The notes under the pieces are model-generated. The model ran no database searches. It was not told the DNA's origin and saw nothing but the letters and a program-made list of their open reading frames with translations. A DNA stretch of 24,126 bases from Simkania sp. Lineage in GTDB: Bacteria > Chlamydiota > Chlamydiia > Chlamydiales > Simkaniaceae. A program made the position numbers and the translations under genes. The DNA is taken from positions 1 to 24,126 of the forward strand of contig JANQJX010000183.1 in assembly GCA_028281425.1 (NCBI GenBank). The letters run 5' to 3'. Positions 6,353 to 14,054 of the stretch are shown piece by piece; the stretch's first letter is position 1; the number at the start of each line of letters is the position of its first letter.

Positions 6353-7495
6353 TTAATTTTGAAAATTTTTTTTTAAAAAGAAAACTATTTTGATCAAAAT
6401 TTGAAGAGCTCTTTTGATCTCTTCTTCAGTATTGGTGCGTCCAAAAGAAAAACGGATTGAAGAACTTGCCTCTTCTTTTGATAAGCCCATGTTGAGTAAA
6501 ACACGTGAAACTTCCAAACTACCCGAAGAGCAAGCAGATCCATGACTTGCTGCGATTTTTTCTAGGTCAAGATGAATGAGAAGAGCTTCTCCATCAACAT
6601 TAGGAAAAAAGAGATTGCTCGTGTTGACAAGGCGCTTTCCTTCTCCATTGATTTTGATTCCTTTAAGTTTTGATAGAAGGGTGCTTTCAAAATGGTTTTT
6701 AAGTTTTTTCATGTGCCTAATATCTTTTTCAATTTGAAGATCGAGAATGGAGATGGCCTTTGCAAGCCCAATAATTCCAGCTAGATTTTCAGTGCCAGGA
6801 CGTTTTTGACTTTCTTGAGCTCCTCCAAGGATAAGGGGAGTGAATTTAAATCCTGATTTGAGATAAAAAAAACCAACTCCGGGAGGCCCATAGATTTTAT
6901 GGGCTGAAAATCCCATTCCTGTGACTCCATCTGGGATGGAAAAACGTTCTTTTCCAAGAAGAGCCACTCCATCGATCATTAAAGGAATATGGTTTTTTTG
7001 AGCAATTTTTGCAACGCCTTCTAAATCAAGTTTAACACCTGTTTCTCCATTTGCTGCAGATAGAGCAATCAAACAGGTGTCAGATCGGATAGCCTCTTTC
7101 ACTTGCTTGACTTTAGGGGCTCCATAGAGGCCACATGAAAGGTAGGTGATAGGATGCCCTTTTTTTTCAAGAATTTTTATATTTTCAAATAGGGCTGGAT
7201 GATCGATATTAGTTGCAATGACATGACCAGAGTTTGGTTTTAAGGCTCCTTGAATTAAAAGATTTAGACTTTCAGTTCCTCCTGAAGTAAAAAAAATTTC
7301 TCTTTCTTTCACATGAAGAAAGCGCGCGATGGTTTGACGTGCTTGCAAGAGTCTTTTTTTGGCTGCTTGTCCAAAAAAATGGATACTAGAGGGATTAGAG
7401 GGTCCTTTTGAAAACTCTTGAAGAAGGACCTCTTTCACTTGAGGATCAAGTGGTGTGGTTCCATTATGGTCGAGATAAATGCGGTTTTTTTTCAA
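6353..7495 (-). CDS. NifS/IscS-like cysteine desulfurase
   Basis: A PLP-dependent class V aminotransferase-fold enzyme that removes sulfur from cysteine to supply Fe-S cluster assembly or tRNA thiolation. The 380 residues include YLDHNGTTP (7-15), the PLP phosphate-binding TSGGTESLN (70-78), H99 that stacks on the cofactor, D175 (MIDG), the Schiff-base lysine K200 in GFSAHKIYGPPG (195-206), RPGTEN (232-237) and the catalytic C322 in HGSACSSGS (318-326). The C-terminus is extended by a lysine/phenylalanine-rich end. The start ATG at 7493-7495 lies within the PP2C gene, which overlaps by 32 bp, so it is probably coupled to it. A nifS-like gene next to a PP2C gene is the C. trachomatis CT258/CT259 arrangement by memory. 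Confidence 0.93.
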   Translation of the reverse strand: MKKNRIYLDHNGTTPLDPQVKEVLLQEFSKGPSNPSSIHFFGQAAKKRLLQARQTIARFLHVKEREIFFTSGGTESLNLLIQGALKPNSGHVIATNIDHPALFENIKILEKKGHPITYLSCGLYGAPKVKQVKEAIRSDTCLIALSAANGETGVKLDLEGVAKIAQKNHIPLMIDGVALLGKERFSIPDGVTGMGFSAHKIYGPPGVGFFYLKSGFKFTPLILGGAQESQKRPGTENLAGIIGLAKAISILDLQIEKDIRHMKKLKNHFESTLLSKLKGIKINGEGKRLVNTSNLFFPNVDGEALLIHLDLEKIAASHGSACSSGSLEVSRVLLNMGLSKEEASSSIRFSFGRTNTEEEIKRALQILIKIVFFLKKNFQN

Positions 7496-8249
7496 TATAA
7501 ATACTCACAACAGTAATGTTATCATTGCCACCTTTACTTTTAGCAGCATCGATGAGCATGCTTGTGAGTGTTTTGGGATTTTTACATTGCTCAATTAAGA
7601 GAGAAATTTCTTGATCCGAAACACGGTCTGTCAGCCCATCAGAACACATCAAGTATAAATCATTGGGCTTTACAGGTGCAATATTGATTTCTGCTTCTAC
7701 TTCTTTATGAGTTCCAAGAGCACGTGTTAAAACATTTTTATAGGGGAAAGGTTTATTGGGGGCATCGATAAATTTTCCTTGTGAAATGAGCTCATTTTTA
7801 AGAGAGTGGTCTTTTGTGAGCTGATAGAGTTTCTTGTCTCTATAACGGTAGATGCGGCTATCGCCGACATGTCCGTGGATAAGTGAATCATGATGAAAGA
7901 GAAGCACGCAAAGAGTGGTTCCCATTCCTTGGTATTCTTTCTTTTTTTGCCCTAGCTGATAGATCCAATGATTGGCATTTTCAATAGAGAGTTTTGTCAC
8001 TGAACAAAGATCGGAAAGAGACCATTTTTTTTCATTTACAATAAAGAGGTCTTGAATCGAAGAGCATAAAAAACAAACCGCTTCATGAGCTGCGATTTCA
8101 CCTGCATTGTGTCCACCCATTCCATCTGCAAGGGCAAAAAAATGATTTTTTTGAAGAAAAGACCACACATCTTCATTATTTGTACGTACAAGTCCGATAT
8201 CAGAAAGGCCATAAGAGGTGATTTTGAAAGGAATATCATTCGTAATCAC
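7464..8249 (-). CDS. PP2C-family serine/threonine protein phosphatase
   Basis: A 261-residue metal-dependent phosphatase that removes phosphate from Ser/Thr, likely countering the chlamydial Hanks-type kinases. All PP2C motifs are present: RTNNED (22-27), ALADGMGGHNAGE (39-51) with metal ligand D42, GHVGDSRIYR (126-135), CSDGLTDRVSD (202-212) with D204, and GGNDNITVV (240-248) with D243. No membrane segment is visible, so it is cytosolic. The first codon is GTG (8247-8249), with a weak AGGTAGGA upstream. The gene begins inside the end of the serpin gene (14 bp overlap) and its end overlaps nifS by 32 bp, indicating one polycistronic message. Confidence 0.93.
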   Translation of the reverse strand: MITNDIPFKITSYGLSDIGLVRTNNEDVWSFLQKNHFFALADGMGGHNAGEIAAHEAVCFLCSSIQDLFIVNEKKWSLSDLCSVTKLSIENANHWIYQLGQKKKEYQGMGTTLCVLLFHHDSLIHGHVGDSRIYRYRDKKLYQLTKDHSLKNELISQGKFIDAPNKPFPYKNVLTRALGTHKEVEAEINIAPVKPNDLYLMCSDGLTDRVSDQEISLLIEQCKNPKTLTSMLIDAAKSKGGNDNITVVSIYIEKKPHLSRP

Positions 8250-9696
8250 GTTTTTGAGTCCTACCTTTAGAGGTGAAAAGAGAAGGGTTGGAGCATTCTC
8301 CTATAAAAAGGATAAGATGGGTTTTAGCATCGGCAATGAGATAAAGAAAGGGGCGATTTGCTTCAAAAGAGGCTTCTGGAAAAGAGGGTTTTGTCGATTT
8401 AATATCAAATGAAATTCCAGAAGAAGCCCCTGCAAAAATTCCGCTTTCATTTAAAGAAATAAAACTCTGATGGATCACACGGGAAATCAAGAGGCTTTTA
8501 TCTTTTGTCATCAGTGAAAAATCAGCTTTTGAAGTAAAAGCATCTTTGATTCCAATAGATACCATGAGATGATTTAAAAGGAGGGAATGGTTGGAATGGA
8601 ATTTAGGAACTTGGACTGACACATAATGCTTTTCTAATGCGTTTAAATAGGAAAGGAAACCCTTTGATTTTTCTTCATTTTTTTCATAAAAGAACTCGAA
8701 AACCTTTGAAAAAAGAGGGGTTTTAGGGAGTAAGAAGAGAAAAAGAAAAGAGGACTCTTTTTTTTCTTGTTTAAAAGGAAGGGCTAAAACTTGGACCTCA
8801 TTGTCTTCATAATAGGGAAAAAAAGCTGTGACATGCATCATTTCAATATTTTTTGGCTTATTTTGACTTTGCCAAAAAGGTTTTAGGGCTGTGGCTTTTA
8901 TAGGAAAAGGGTGAAGCCATTTTTTGTTTAAAAAAAGGGCATTTGTCAAAAGCATTTTGGTTTCCTTAGTGATACTAGAAGGGGGAAGGAAGTTTTTGAT
9001 AGACCCTTCACTTTTATCAAAAAAAAAAGTATTAATTTTTTGGCTTGCTTGGATTGGGTATTTGAAATCGACCTTTTCTATGAATGCATGAAAATATTTT
9101 TTTAACATGTTTTGGTAAGAAGAAAGAATTTGCATTTGCTTATCTATCCAAAGAGTGTTGATCAGTCGCAAGGTTTGATCTGAAAAAGAAGCATTTGAGG
9201 GAATAAGATCATTGATAAGTGTGAAGTAAGCATGTTTTAATTTTTTTTTACTCAGATTAAAATGGAGGGCATTTTTCATTTGGTGACTTGTGGCATGAGC
9301 TGCCCCAAGATAGGCCATAAGGAGAGAAGAGTTAATAGAAAAAGGGGAGATCAGATGATTGTTTTGATTTAAAAGAGAAAAATATAGGAGACCTAATTGA
9401 TTAAAATTTTGGACGAGTGTATTGACTTCTTTGGAATTTATATGGCTCTTATCAGGATTCAAAAGCGTCTTTCCTTTTAAATCGCATTTCTCATCCCCTC
9501 TGAAAAATCCACAGGCTCTGTTTTCCGATACATCTAATGAATTCTCTCGGCAAGGTTGCAACCATTCCCTTCGAGAATTTCTTAGTGTCTCAAAAAATAG
9601 TCTGTGTGCCTTTCCCCAGAGTTGGTGAGAAATGTGGGTTAAAGGAGCAATGAGAACGAAAGTAAAGAGAAGGAAGAGAAATAAGATGTTTTTCAT
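8236..9696 (-). CDS. Secreted serpin-family protease inhibitor with repeat-derived N-terminal extension
   Basis: Serpins trap serine or cysteine proteases by a conformational change after cleavage of the reactive-centre loop. From ATG 9696 the 486 residues begin with a signal peptide (MKNILFLFLLFTFVLIAP). A serpin domain runs from about 95, with SPFSINSSLLMAYLGAAHAT (117-136), TLWIDKQ, FKYPIQASQKINTFF, MLLTNALFLNKKW and the C-terminal NRPFLYLIADAKTHLILFIG. The loop hinge is NESGIFAGASSGIS (416-429). Counting from E417 as P17 puts P1 at K433 and P1' at S434, which predicts trypsin-like targets (inference). P14 is Ile, less usual than Thr/Ser. Residues 19-73 are encoded by a dispersed repeat copy. 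A TTG start at 9714 is possible but would spoil the signal peptide. The domain would act outside the cytoplasm. Confidence 0.88.
   Translation of the reverse strand: MKNILFLFLLFTFVLIAPLTHISHQLWGKAHRLFFETLRNSRREWLQPCRENSLDVSENRACGFFRGDEKCDLKGKTLLNPDKSHINSKEVNTLVQNFNQLGLLYFSLLNQNNHLISPFSINSSLLMAYLGAAHATSHQMKNALHFNLSKKKLKHAYFTLINDLIPSNASFSDQTLRLINTLWIDKQMQILSSYQNMLKKYFHAFIEKVDFKYPIQASQKINTFFFDKSEGSIKNFLPPSSITKETKMLLTNALFLNKKWLHPFPIKATALKPFWQSQNKPKNIEMMHVTAFFPYYEDNEVQVLALPFKQEKKESSFLFLFLLPKTPLFSKVFEFFYEKNEEKSKGFLSYLNALEKHYVSVQVPKFHSNHSLLLNHLMVSIGIKDAFTSKADFSLMTKDKSLLISRVIHQSFISLNESGIFAGASSGISFDIKSTKPSFPEASFEANRPFLYLIADAKTHLILFIGECSNPSLFTSKGRTQKRDYE
9479..9641 (-). repeat. Copy 2 of dispersed palindromic repeat, inserted in frame in the serpin gene
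   Basis: Read on the minus strand the copy starts TTAACCCACATTTCTC and ends GAGAAATGCGATTTA, inverted ends like those of copy 1. Bases 9497-9538 match the reverse complement of 13438-13479 at 39 of 42 positions. The middle, with AAGAAATTCTCGAAGGGAA, aligns with copies at 1830 and 18770. It encodes serpin residues 19-73, including the end of the signal peptide region, without a stop. Confidence 0.85.
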
Positions 9697-9710
9697 CAAA
9701 GTGATATCTA

Positions 9711-10562
9711 TCAATTTAAAGATAAAACTATACGAATAACACTTATTGAATTGAATGTCATGTGTAAAGCGATTGGAGCGATTAAGGATTGCCTTTTTTC
9801 ATAAATAAATCCTAAATAGAGGGAGAGTATAAAAAGAGCCACAATTAAAGGAAGATTTGTCATTCCTTGTGAAGAGTGGTAATGAAAGGATGCAAAAAGA
9901 AAAGAAGATAGGATCCATGCTTTTTTAAATCCAAACTTTGATTTTAAATGGGTTTGTAAAAAACCACGAAAGATGCTCTCTTCTACAAAGGGAACAGTGA
10001 TGATAATAGAGATTAAAATGAGTGTAAATAAGAAGGAATTCTCTTTTAAAAGAGAAAGAATATGAATCGCAAATTGTTCTTTGGGAAGGCTATTGAAGAA
10101 AAAAATCATAAGATTTTTTAGGGTTTCATAGACTAAAATTACGAGAGGAAAACTGATCAAATAGGTTAAAAAGCCAAAACCGAGTTCTTTTAGGATTGCG
10201 AAAAAAGAAAAAGAGGTCCCTAAGATTTTTCGAGCTGTTTTTTGGGGTTGAAAAAGGAAAAAGATGATGGTAAAAAAACTCAAAAAGAGAGTGGAAAGGA
10301 GTTGAAAGATTCCCATGAGAATTTCTGTCTTGCCTTGTATGAGAGAGGTTGAAAGGGTTGGGGTTAGACTGAAGAGAAAGGAAAAAAGAGGAAAGAGAAA
10401 ATAAATGAGAATGAGATAGCAAATAGCTCCAATAAGAGGGAAGCGAATAGGGGGGGCTATGCTTGTTTTTTTTCTTTTAAAAAAGTGAAGTTTATAGGCA
10501 ATGAAATGAAAAAGTGGAGCAATAAAGGTAAAAAAAAGGGTGATTTCTCTATGCTTGGACAT
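9711..10562 (-). CDS. CPBP-family (CAAX/Abi) intramembrane metalloprotease
   Basis: A 283-residue polytopic membrane protein with about seven or eight hydrophobic helices. The C-terminal CPBP core has the expected motifs: VEESIFRGFL (193-202; EExxxR, E194, E195, R199), ASFHYH (224-229, H227) and IALHMTFNS (264-272, H267 and N271). These are the putative glutamate and histidine catalytic residues of the Rce1-like family. Bacterial members include CAAX-protease-like and Abi proteins; the substrate here is unknown. The first half is an extra hydrophobic region of low similarity to anything I know. ATG 10562 is the clear start. The TGA stop (9713-9711) is only 14 nt before the serpin ATG, so protease, serpin, PP2C and desulfurase genes look co-transcribed. 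Confidence 0.88.
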   Translation of the reverse strand: MSKHREITLFFTFIAPLFHFIAYKLHFFKRKKTSIAPPIRFPLIGAICYLILIYFLFPLFSFLFSLTPTLSTSLIQGKTEILMGIFQLLSTLFLSFFTIIFFLFQPQKTARKILGTSFSFFAILKELGFGFLTYLISFPLVILVYETLKNLMIFFFNSLPKEQFAIHILSLLKENSFLFTLILISIIITVPFVEESIFRGFLQTHLKSKFGFKKAWILSSFLFASFHYHSSQGMTNLPLIVALFILSLYLGFIYEKRQSLIAPIALHMTFNSISVIRIVLSLN

Positions 10563-10570
10563 CTACTCTT

Positions 10571-10714
10571 TAGCCTGTATTTTGCGTGCCCTTTCTAGGG
10601 GACTCCCTTTTAAGTGAGCCCGAGTTTATCACTTGTAGTGTAGAATTTTTTGGTGTTAAAAAAACAATCTTTGCGACCTCTTTTCGAAAGAATAAGGATG
10701 CGAAATGTGGGTTA
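10571..10714. repeat. Copy 3: inverted end-words of the repeat family filling the CPBP-lipoprotein gap
   Basis: TAGCCTGTATTTTGCGTGCC (10571-10590) and the inverted GGATGCGAAATGTGGGTTA (10696-10714) are both versions of the family end-word. They bound nearly the whole gap between the two genes. The right end-word supplies the TAA stop of the lipoprotein gene (10714-10712). The interior is not clearly similar to copies 1 and 2, so this may be a decayed or variant copy. Confidence 0.6.
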
Positions 10715-11377
10715 GCGGCTTTTTGAAAGCAAAATATAATCTTCAATTCTTTTTGCGACTTCTTTTGAAAATTGAAGATGTGCTAAACCAAGAGGGGTGA
10801 CTCCAAAAGTGATCTTTTTCCATGTGTCTGGGTGCTTTTTTAAGAGATCTTTAGGCTTTGGAATCAGATGATTTTGATGAATGAGTTCTTGCAAAATAAC
10901 TTGAGGGGTTTTACTTCGAAGGTCAAAAATACGAATCCGCATTGTTAAGGAGAGTTCCCAAGGAGGAGTGATTTTATCTAAAAAATTATTTTTAAGCTTT
11001 TTTGGATGAATATCATGTTCGATGAGTTCTGTAAAAATGGCAAACTCTTCTTCATCAAAAACCTCTTTAACCCAAGAAAAATTGTTGGAAAAAGGGTTGG
11101 TATTTTCTGTTAAAAAAGCGGTTTTTTCATTCAGCTGATCTGTACTTTCAAGAAAGAAATTTTTTCTTTTTAAAAAGCATTTTTTGAGTTGAAATGTAAA
11201 TTCTTCTGAAAGATTCCAGGCGATTTGCGCTTCACTTCGATCAAAAACAGGAATCAAAGCAACAGTGGGCTTTGATCTTCCATCTTCATGATATCGAGTC
11301 ACTGAGAAATCTTTTTTAGTATGACACGAGGAAAAAGCAATCAAAGCGGAAAAGAGTAAAATAAAGCGTTTTAACAT
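10712..11377 (-). CDS. Predicted chlamydial lipoprotein of unknown function
   Basis: A 221-residue protein with a classical lipoprotein signal: MLKRFILLFSALIAFSSC, giving lipid attachment at C18. The mature part includes 'RSKPTVALIPVFDRSE' (34-49), which resembles the start of a beta strand domain seen in outer-membrane-associated lipoproteins of the CsgG/PelC kind, though the match is too weak to name. It ends in charged helices. It starts 19 bp after the glgX stop, with GGGAGA six bases ahead of ATG 11377, so it is probably co-transcribed with glgX. A chlamydial lipoprotein of the CT253 kind is a possible relative, but I cannot confirm that. It would sit on the periplasmic face of a membrane. 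Confidence 0.75.
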   Translation of the reverse strand: MLKRFILLFSALIAFSSCHTKKDFSVTRYHEDGRSKPTVALIPVFDRSEAQIAWNLSEEFTFQLKKCFLKRKNFFLESTDQLNEKTAFLTENTNPFSNNFSWVKEVFDEEEFAIFTELIEHDIHPKKLKNNFLDKITPPWELSLTMRIRIFDLRSKTPQVILQELIHQNHLIPKPKDLLKKHPDTWKKITFGVTPLGLAHLQFSKEVAKRIEDYILLSKSR

Positions 11378-11396
11378 CTTCTATCTCCCAAAAGGT

Positions 11397-13376
11397 TTAA
11401 TCGACATGGTAACAAAACAGATCCTTTTTGCAAAATAGAAGAGCTGAAAAGGGGAAGAGTGGATAGGGCTTTTCTACAATTTCAGCTTTTTCTAAGAAAT
11501 CATTAGGGGAAGCAAGAGAGGTATCAATCAGGCGGTACCATCCTTTTTTTCTAATAAAATAAGTGGCATGAGAAGGATTCCAAATAATCAAGAGTTCTTT
11601 TTTAAGACAAAAAGCAAAATACCCTTTTTCTTCAAAGCAAAATTCCTCTTTTTTAAGAAAAGTTTTTTGTCTTAAAATGGGATAGTTTTTTCGCAATTGA
11701 ATCATTTTTTGGACAAAAAGAAAGAGTGAACTTTTTTGATTCCAAAGGAAATAATTGCATGAATTATCTTGGCACCAAGCATTATTGTTTCCCTTTCTTG
11801 TATGACCATATTCATCTCCCATAAGAAGCATTGGAATGCCTTGGGAAACGAAAAGGGTAAGTAGAAAATTACGCCATTGCTTTTCTCTTAGTTGAAGAAC
11901 CGTTTGATTTTGAGTTTCTCCTTCAATGCCGCAATTCCAACTGAAATTATGATCTGATCCATCTTGATTGTCTTCTCCATTTTCTTCATTTTGCTTCTTG
12001 GTATAGGCGGTGAGATCATGCAGAGTAAACCCATCATGTGCTGTGATAAAGTTGATACTATAAAGAGGGCTTTTTTTGTGTGCATAAAGATTGGGAGAAC
12101 CAAGAAGACAGTTTTTCATTTCTTCAATGTTTTGATCGCCTCTGATGAAGCGGCGTACATGATTTCGGTATCTTCCATTCCATTCGGAAAATTTCCAAGA
12201 AGGGAAGTGTCCAAGCTGATCAAGACCTCCGCAATCCCAAGGTTCTGCAATAAGTTTCGTGGGTGCTAAGATGGGATCTTTTGTGATGCGATCGATAAGA
12301 GGAGAAATTTCAAGGGGGTTGCCTTCTTCATCTCTTGTTAAAATAGAGGCAAGATCAAATCGAAACCCATCGACATGATATTCGGTCACAAAAAACCGAA
12401 GAGAATCCAAGATGAGATCTTGCATGATCGGGTGTTGGCATCTTAAAGTATTTCCACATCCCGAGTAATTACACTCTTCTTGCTTATCTAAAATATAATA
12501 CATCTGACGATCAATCTCTTGCAGAGCATGAGGGCTTTCAGTATGATTGTAAACCACATCTAAAATCACTTCTATTCCATGTTTATGCAATGCTTTGACA
12601 AGACATTTGAAATCAAAAGGAGTTCCATAACGTCTCATCAAGGCAAAAAAGCTTGTTGGGCTATATCCCCAGTAATTGAAAAGAGTTTTTTTTGTAAGAG
12701 GATTTTTTCTTAGGTTTTTTGTTTCATCAAATTCAAAAATCGGCATGAGTTCAATGGCATTGATTCCAAGTTTTTTCAAATAGGGAATTTTTTCTTTAAG
12801 AGCTCGAAATGTCCCCCTTTCTTGGGTTTGACTCGAAGCATGTTTGGTAAAACTACGGATATGCATTTCATAGATGATAAGCATCTCAAAAGGAATCATT
12901 GGACGTCCTATCAATTCCCAGTCAAAAGGAGGAGAAGGAGCGTATAGAGTTCTTTGAAAGTTTTGCTTTTCTCCCCATGTTGCTTTTGTATTTAAAGCTT
13001 TTCCATAAGGATCAAAACACTCTTGAACTGTTTGAAATGAAAGGGTTTTTTTTTTTGAAAAAGGAGTTTCAAAACGGTAGGTGTACTCAAAAGAAGGGGG
13101 AAGGTTTTGCACTTCGATATGCCAAGCATTTTGTGTTTGATAAAGGGAAAATTCGGCAAAAGGGTGCTCTTTATCGATTGTATAAAGAGATAAAACCCCT
13201 TTTGTAGCACAGCTAGAGATCACACAAAAGTTGATCCCTTGTTTTGTTTTGAAAGCACCTTTTGGATTACAAATTCCTTTTTCTGTTTTGAGATCTAAAA
13301 TCACATTTTGCCTTTTGAGTTTTTTCACTTTAGCATCAGGTAAGTTATGGATGACGGTTTTTACTAGAAATAACAT
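11397..13376 (-). CDS. glgX: Glycogen debranching enzyme GlgX (isoamylase-type, GH13)
   Basis: GlgX hydrolyses alpha-1,6 branches of glycogen or phosphorylase-limit dextrins. The 659 residues are close to the chlamydial family length. An N-terminal CBM48-like domain (about 35-140) precedes the GH13 barrel, which shows all four conserved regions: DVVYNH (273-278), GFRFDLAS (337-344) with nucleophile D341, IAEPWD (376-381) with acid/base E378, and FITAHDGF (443-450) with D448. 'LLMGDEYGHTRKGNNNAWCQ' in the last quarter is also typical of isoamylases. ATG 13376 follows only a weak ribosome site. Repeat copy 4 lies 25 bp upstream, within its likely leader. The gene diverges from the Slc1-like chaperone, keeping the glgX/CT043 adjacency known from Chlamydia. 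Confidence 0.95.
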   Translation of the reverse strand: MLFLVKTVIHNLPDAKVKKLKRQNVILDLKTEKGICNPKGAFKTKQGINFCVISSCATKGVLSLYTIDKEHPFAEFSLYQTQNAWHIEVQNLPPSFEYTYRFETPFSKKKTLSFQTVQECFDPYGKALNTKATWGEKQNFQRTLYAPSPPFDWELIGRPMIPFEMLIIYEMHIRSFTKHASSQTQERGTFRALKEKIPYLKKLGINAIELMPIFEFDETKNLRKNPLTKKTLFNYWGYSPTSFFALMRRYGTPFDFKCLVKALHKHGIEVILDVVYNHTESPHALQEIDRQMYYILDKQEECNYSGCGNTLRCQHPIMQDLILDSLRFFVTEYHVDGFRFDLASILTRDEEGNPLEISPLIDRITKDPILAPTKLIAEPWDCGGLDQLGHFPSWKFSEWNGRYRNHVRRFIRGDQNIEEMKNCLLGSPNLYAHKKSPLYSINFITAHDGFTLHDLTAYTKKQNEENGEDNQDGSDHNFSWNCGIEGETQNQTVLQLREKQWRNFLLTLFVSQGIPMLLMGDEYGHTRKGNNNAWCQDNSCNYFLWNQKSSLFLFVQKMIQLRKNYPILRQKTFLKKEEFCFEEKGYFAFCLKKELLIIWNPSHATYFIRKKGWYRLIDTSLASPNDFLEKAEIVEKPYPLFPFSALLFCKKDLFCYHVD

Positions 13377-13400
13377 CTTAGGAGGCTAAGTGCAAGCTCC

Positions 13401-13495
13401 TAACCCGTATTTTACGCCACCTCTTTTGAAAAGGTCCATTAGATGTATCGGAAGACAGAGCATGTGGATTTTTTAGAGGTGGCATAAATGAGGGC
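13401..13495 (+). repeat. Copy 4 of dispersed palindromic repeat (internally deleted)
   Basis: The forward end-word TAACCCGTATTTTACGCCAC is followed by CTCT, and the inverted AGAGGTGGCATAA is at 13475-13487; 12 of 13 bases pair between 13412-13424 and 13475-13487. Between them lies only the third block (13438-13479), shared with the serpin copy. The second block, present in copies 1, 2, 5 and 6, is missing. Confidence 0.8.
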
Positions 13496-13522
13496 TCATC
13501 CCTATTTTGCCTTTTTCAAAGC

Positions 13523-13589
13523 AACTCAAGGAGTTGTACAAACAGCATTGTGCCCTTTGCCTCCCACCAAAGGGAGATTTCCCCTTTGG
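13523..13589 (+). repeat. D block of the repeat family with 8-bp hairpin
   Basis: Bases 13523-13561 match the reverse complement of 23827-23865 at 36 of 39 positions (core GTACAAACAGCATTGTG). It is followed by a perfect hairpin, CCAAAGGG (13567-13574), 7-nt loop, CCCTTTGG (13582-13589). Confidence 0.8.
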
Positions 13590-13870
13590 AAGCCCCTGTT
13601 TTTTAACCTCTGGTGCGGCTGTTTCTCGTTAAATTCACAGGCTCTTAAGTGCAAAAGATTTATGACTTTCCTAAATCTAAGGATCAAAAATTCTTAGAAA
13701 TAGATAAATTTTTTTTTAATAAAAAATTTCTCTCAAAAAATTTCGGCTTGCGACAGATTCCAGTCTTAATCTCTTGGTTTTAAGATTCTTAGGACCTATA
13801 TTTTTCTTGCTTGATGGAGATGAAAATTCAAAAATTCTTTGAAGCATAGTTTGAAAACGTTTTCTACAGT

Positions 13871-13898
13871 TTGATTGAAATGCTTTTTAGGGTATAAT
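13871..13898 (+). promoter_or_regulatory. Predicted sigma70/sigma66-type promoter of the chaperone gene
   Basis: TTGATT (13871-13876), 16-bp spacer, perfect TATAAT (13893-13898). Transcription would start near 13905, giving a leader of about 150 nt. A strong ribosome site AAGGAGGA lies at 14040-14047, seven bases before the chaperone ATG. Confidence 0.65.
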
Positions 13899-14054
13899 GT
13901 AGGTTATCCCCCTTAGAAGAGAAAGATAATTTTTATTATTTTGTTAATTTTTTGTTGCTATTTTTAACAAACCCTGAAAAACTTCTCCTTTTACACTTCT
14001 TTGATTGGGGTGGAGTAAAAGCTAAAAACTATTCATTATAAGGAGGAGACAGCA

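Larger units (their letters stand above)
13377..14054. other. glgX-chaperone divergent intergenic region
   Basis: 678 bp containing repeat copy 4, the linked D block with a hairpin, and the chaperone promoter. The 69-codon open frame at 13488-13697 is repeat read-through, not a convincing gene. Between about 13700 and 13860 I see only AT-rich sequence. Confidence 0.65.

Noticed and set aside
9422..9628. Plus-strand 68-codon frame inside the serpin gene
   Set aside because: Antisense of a clear serpin; open only because the repeat block reads through on both strands.
13488..13697. 69-codon frame upstream of the chaperone
   Set aside because: Consists of repeat end and D block; no ribosome site. 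Kept only as part of the repeat discussion.
13910..13925. DnaA box-like TTATCCCCC near the chaperone promoter
   Set aside because: Two mismatches to TTATCCACA and no cluster of boxes; not evidence for an origin.
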